5,473 bases of DNA from the NCBI GenBank assembly GCA_023422775.1, contig JAFAGM010000072.1, positions 1 to 5,473 on the forward strand, written 5' to 3'. The translations under genes were made by a program, and so were the position numbers. Under the pieces are notes generated by a model. The model ran no database searches. It was not told where the DNA came from and saw only the letters and a program-made list of their open reading frames with translations. Source of the DNA: Pseudomonadota bacterium (GTDB lineage: Bacteria > Pseudomonadota > Alphaproteobacteria > Rhizobiales > Xanthobacteraceae). Positions 5,350-5,473 of the stretch are shown here, one piece after another (within the stretch, counting starts at the first letter, position 1; each line of letters starts with the position of its first letter).

Positions 5350-5473
5350 TGCGGGTTTCACTAATTCACGGACACCTTTTTCAGTAATATGCGGACAGCC
5401 ATTACGGTAATTCGCGGACAGCGATTTCAGTAATGTGCGGACAGTTCGCGCGCGTTTTTGCAGGTGCCGATTG
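5350..5473. mobile_element. End of an IS21-like insertion sequence (partial)
   Basis: The boundary at 5350 is where the LysR frame loses homology, and the element starts there with TG, as IS21-family ends do. Behind it come four direct repeats of a roughly 20-bp unit (TTTCAGTAATNNGCGGACAG) at a strict 23-bp period. IS21-family elements characteristically carry multiple subterminal repeats that bind the IstA transposase. No transposase codons can be confirmed. A GTG at 5464 could open istA, but too little sequence remains. Whether this is the istA or istB end, and the element's orientation, cannot be decided from the window. Confidence 0.62.
5356..5444 (+). repeat. Four direct repeats with 23-bp period (transposase binding sites)
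   Basis: The conserved TAAT blocks begin at 5362, 5385, 5408 and 5431, and the GGACA blocks at 5370, 5393, 5416 and 5439, so every step is exactly 23 bp. Copies 2, 3 and 4 all end GCGGACAG. Copy 1, nearest the element's end, is divergent (CACGGACAC). A period of about two DNA turns places all copies on one face of the helix, suiting cooperative protein binding. Confidence 0.85.

Noticed and set aside
5356..5444. CRISPR array or plasmid iterons
   Set aside because: Units touch each other with almost no spacer, so this is not a CRISPR. The TG-starting end and abrupt interruption of a gene favour a transposon terminus over a replication origin.

Overview
The window is a high-GC mosaic of mobile DNA, most likely from an alphaproteobacterium and plausibly a sphingomonad. 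I infer this from codon use, from the DUF3363-type relaxase, and from how the IS6-like transposase N-terminus reads; no chromosomal marker gene is present. Almost everything is mobile or accessory: the ends of two different insertion sequences at the window edges, part of a conjugation (ICE or plasmid) module, and a regulator/efflux cassette.

Layout. At 1-126 lies one end of an IS6-family element, with the first 17 codons of its transposase on the minus strand. It interrupts a lytic transglycosylase gene whose last 103 codons remain (127-438). Positions 439-751 have no convincing gene but hold three GC-rich inverted repeats and a direct repeat that look like an origin of transfer. A complete MOBP/VirD2-like relaxase with a DUF3363 C-terminal region follows at 752-2680. 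Lytic transglycosylase then relaxase is the order known from Tn4371-like and Rhizobiales/Sphingomonadales ICE modules, but the coupling-protein gene (traG/virD4) expected next is absent.

Instead the relaxase meets, tail to tail with a 4-bp overlap of stop codons, an XRE-family regulator with an MmyB-like ligand-binding domain (2677-3531, minus). That gene is divergent from a 14-TM DHA2-type MFS exporter (3606-5072, plus). Their 74-bp spacer carries short inverted and direct repeats overlapping a probable leaderless start of the regulator, which suggests local control of the exporter by the regulator. A 43-codon ORF with a good ribosome binding site follows the exporter (5086-5217) and may be the stump of a third gene.

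At 5230-5349 is the N-terminal stub of a LysR-type regulator, cut at its helix-turn-helix by a second mobile element. That element starts with TG at 5350 and carries four direct repeats at an exact 23-bp period, an architecture typical of IS21-family ends. Both conjugation-linked and cargo genes are therefore broken at the window edges, so the element looks partly decayed, with the efflux cassette the most intact cargo. I see no CRISPR array, rRNA or tRNA.
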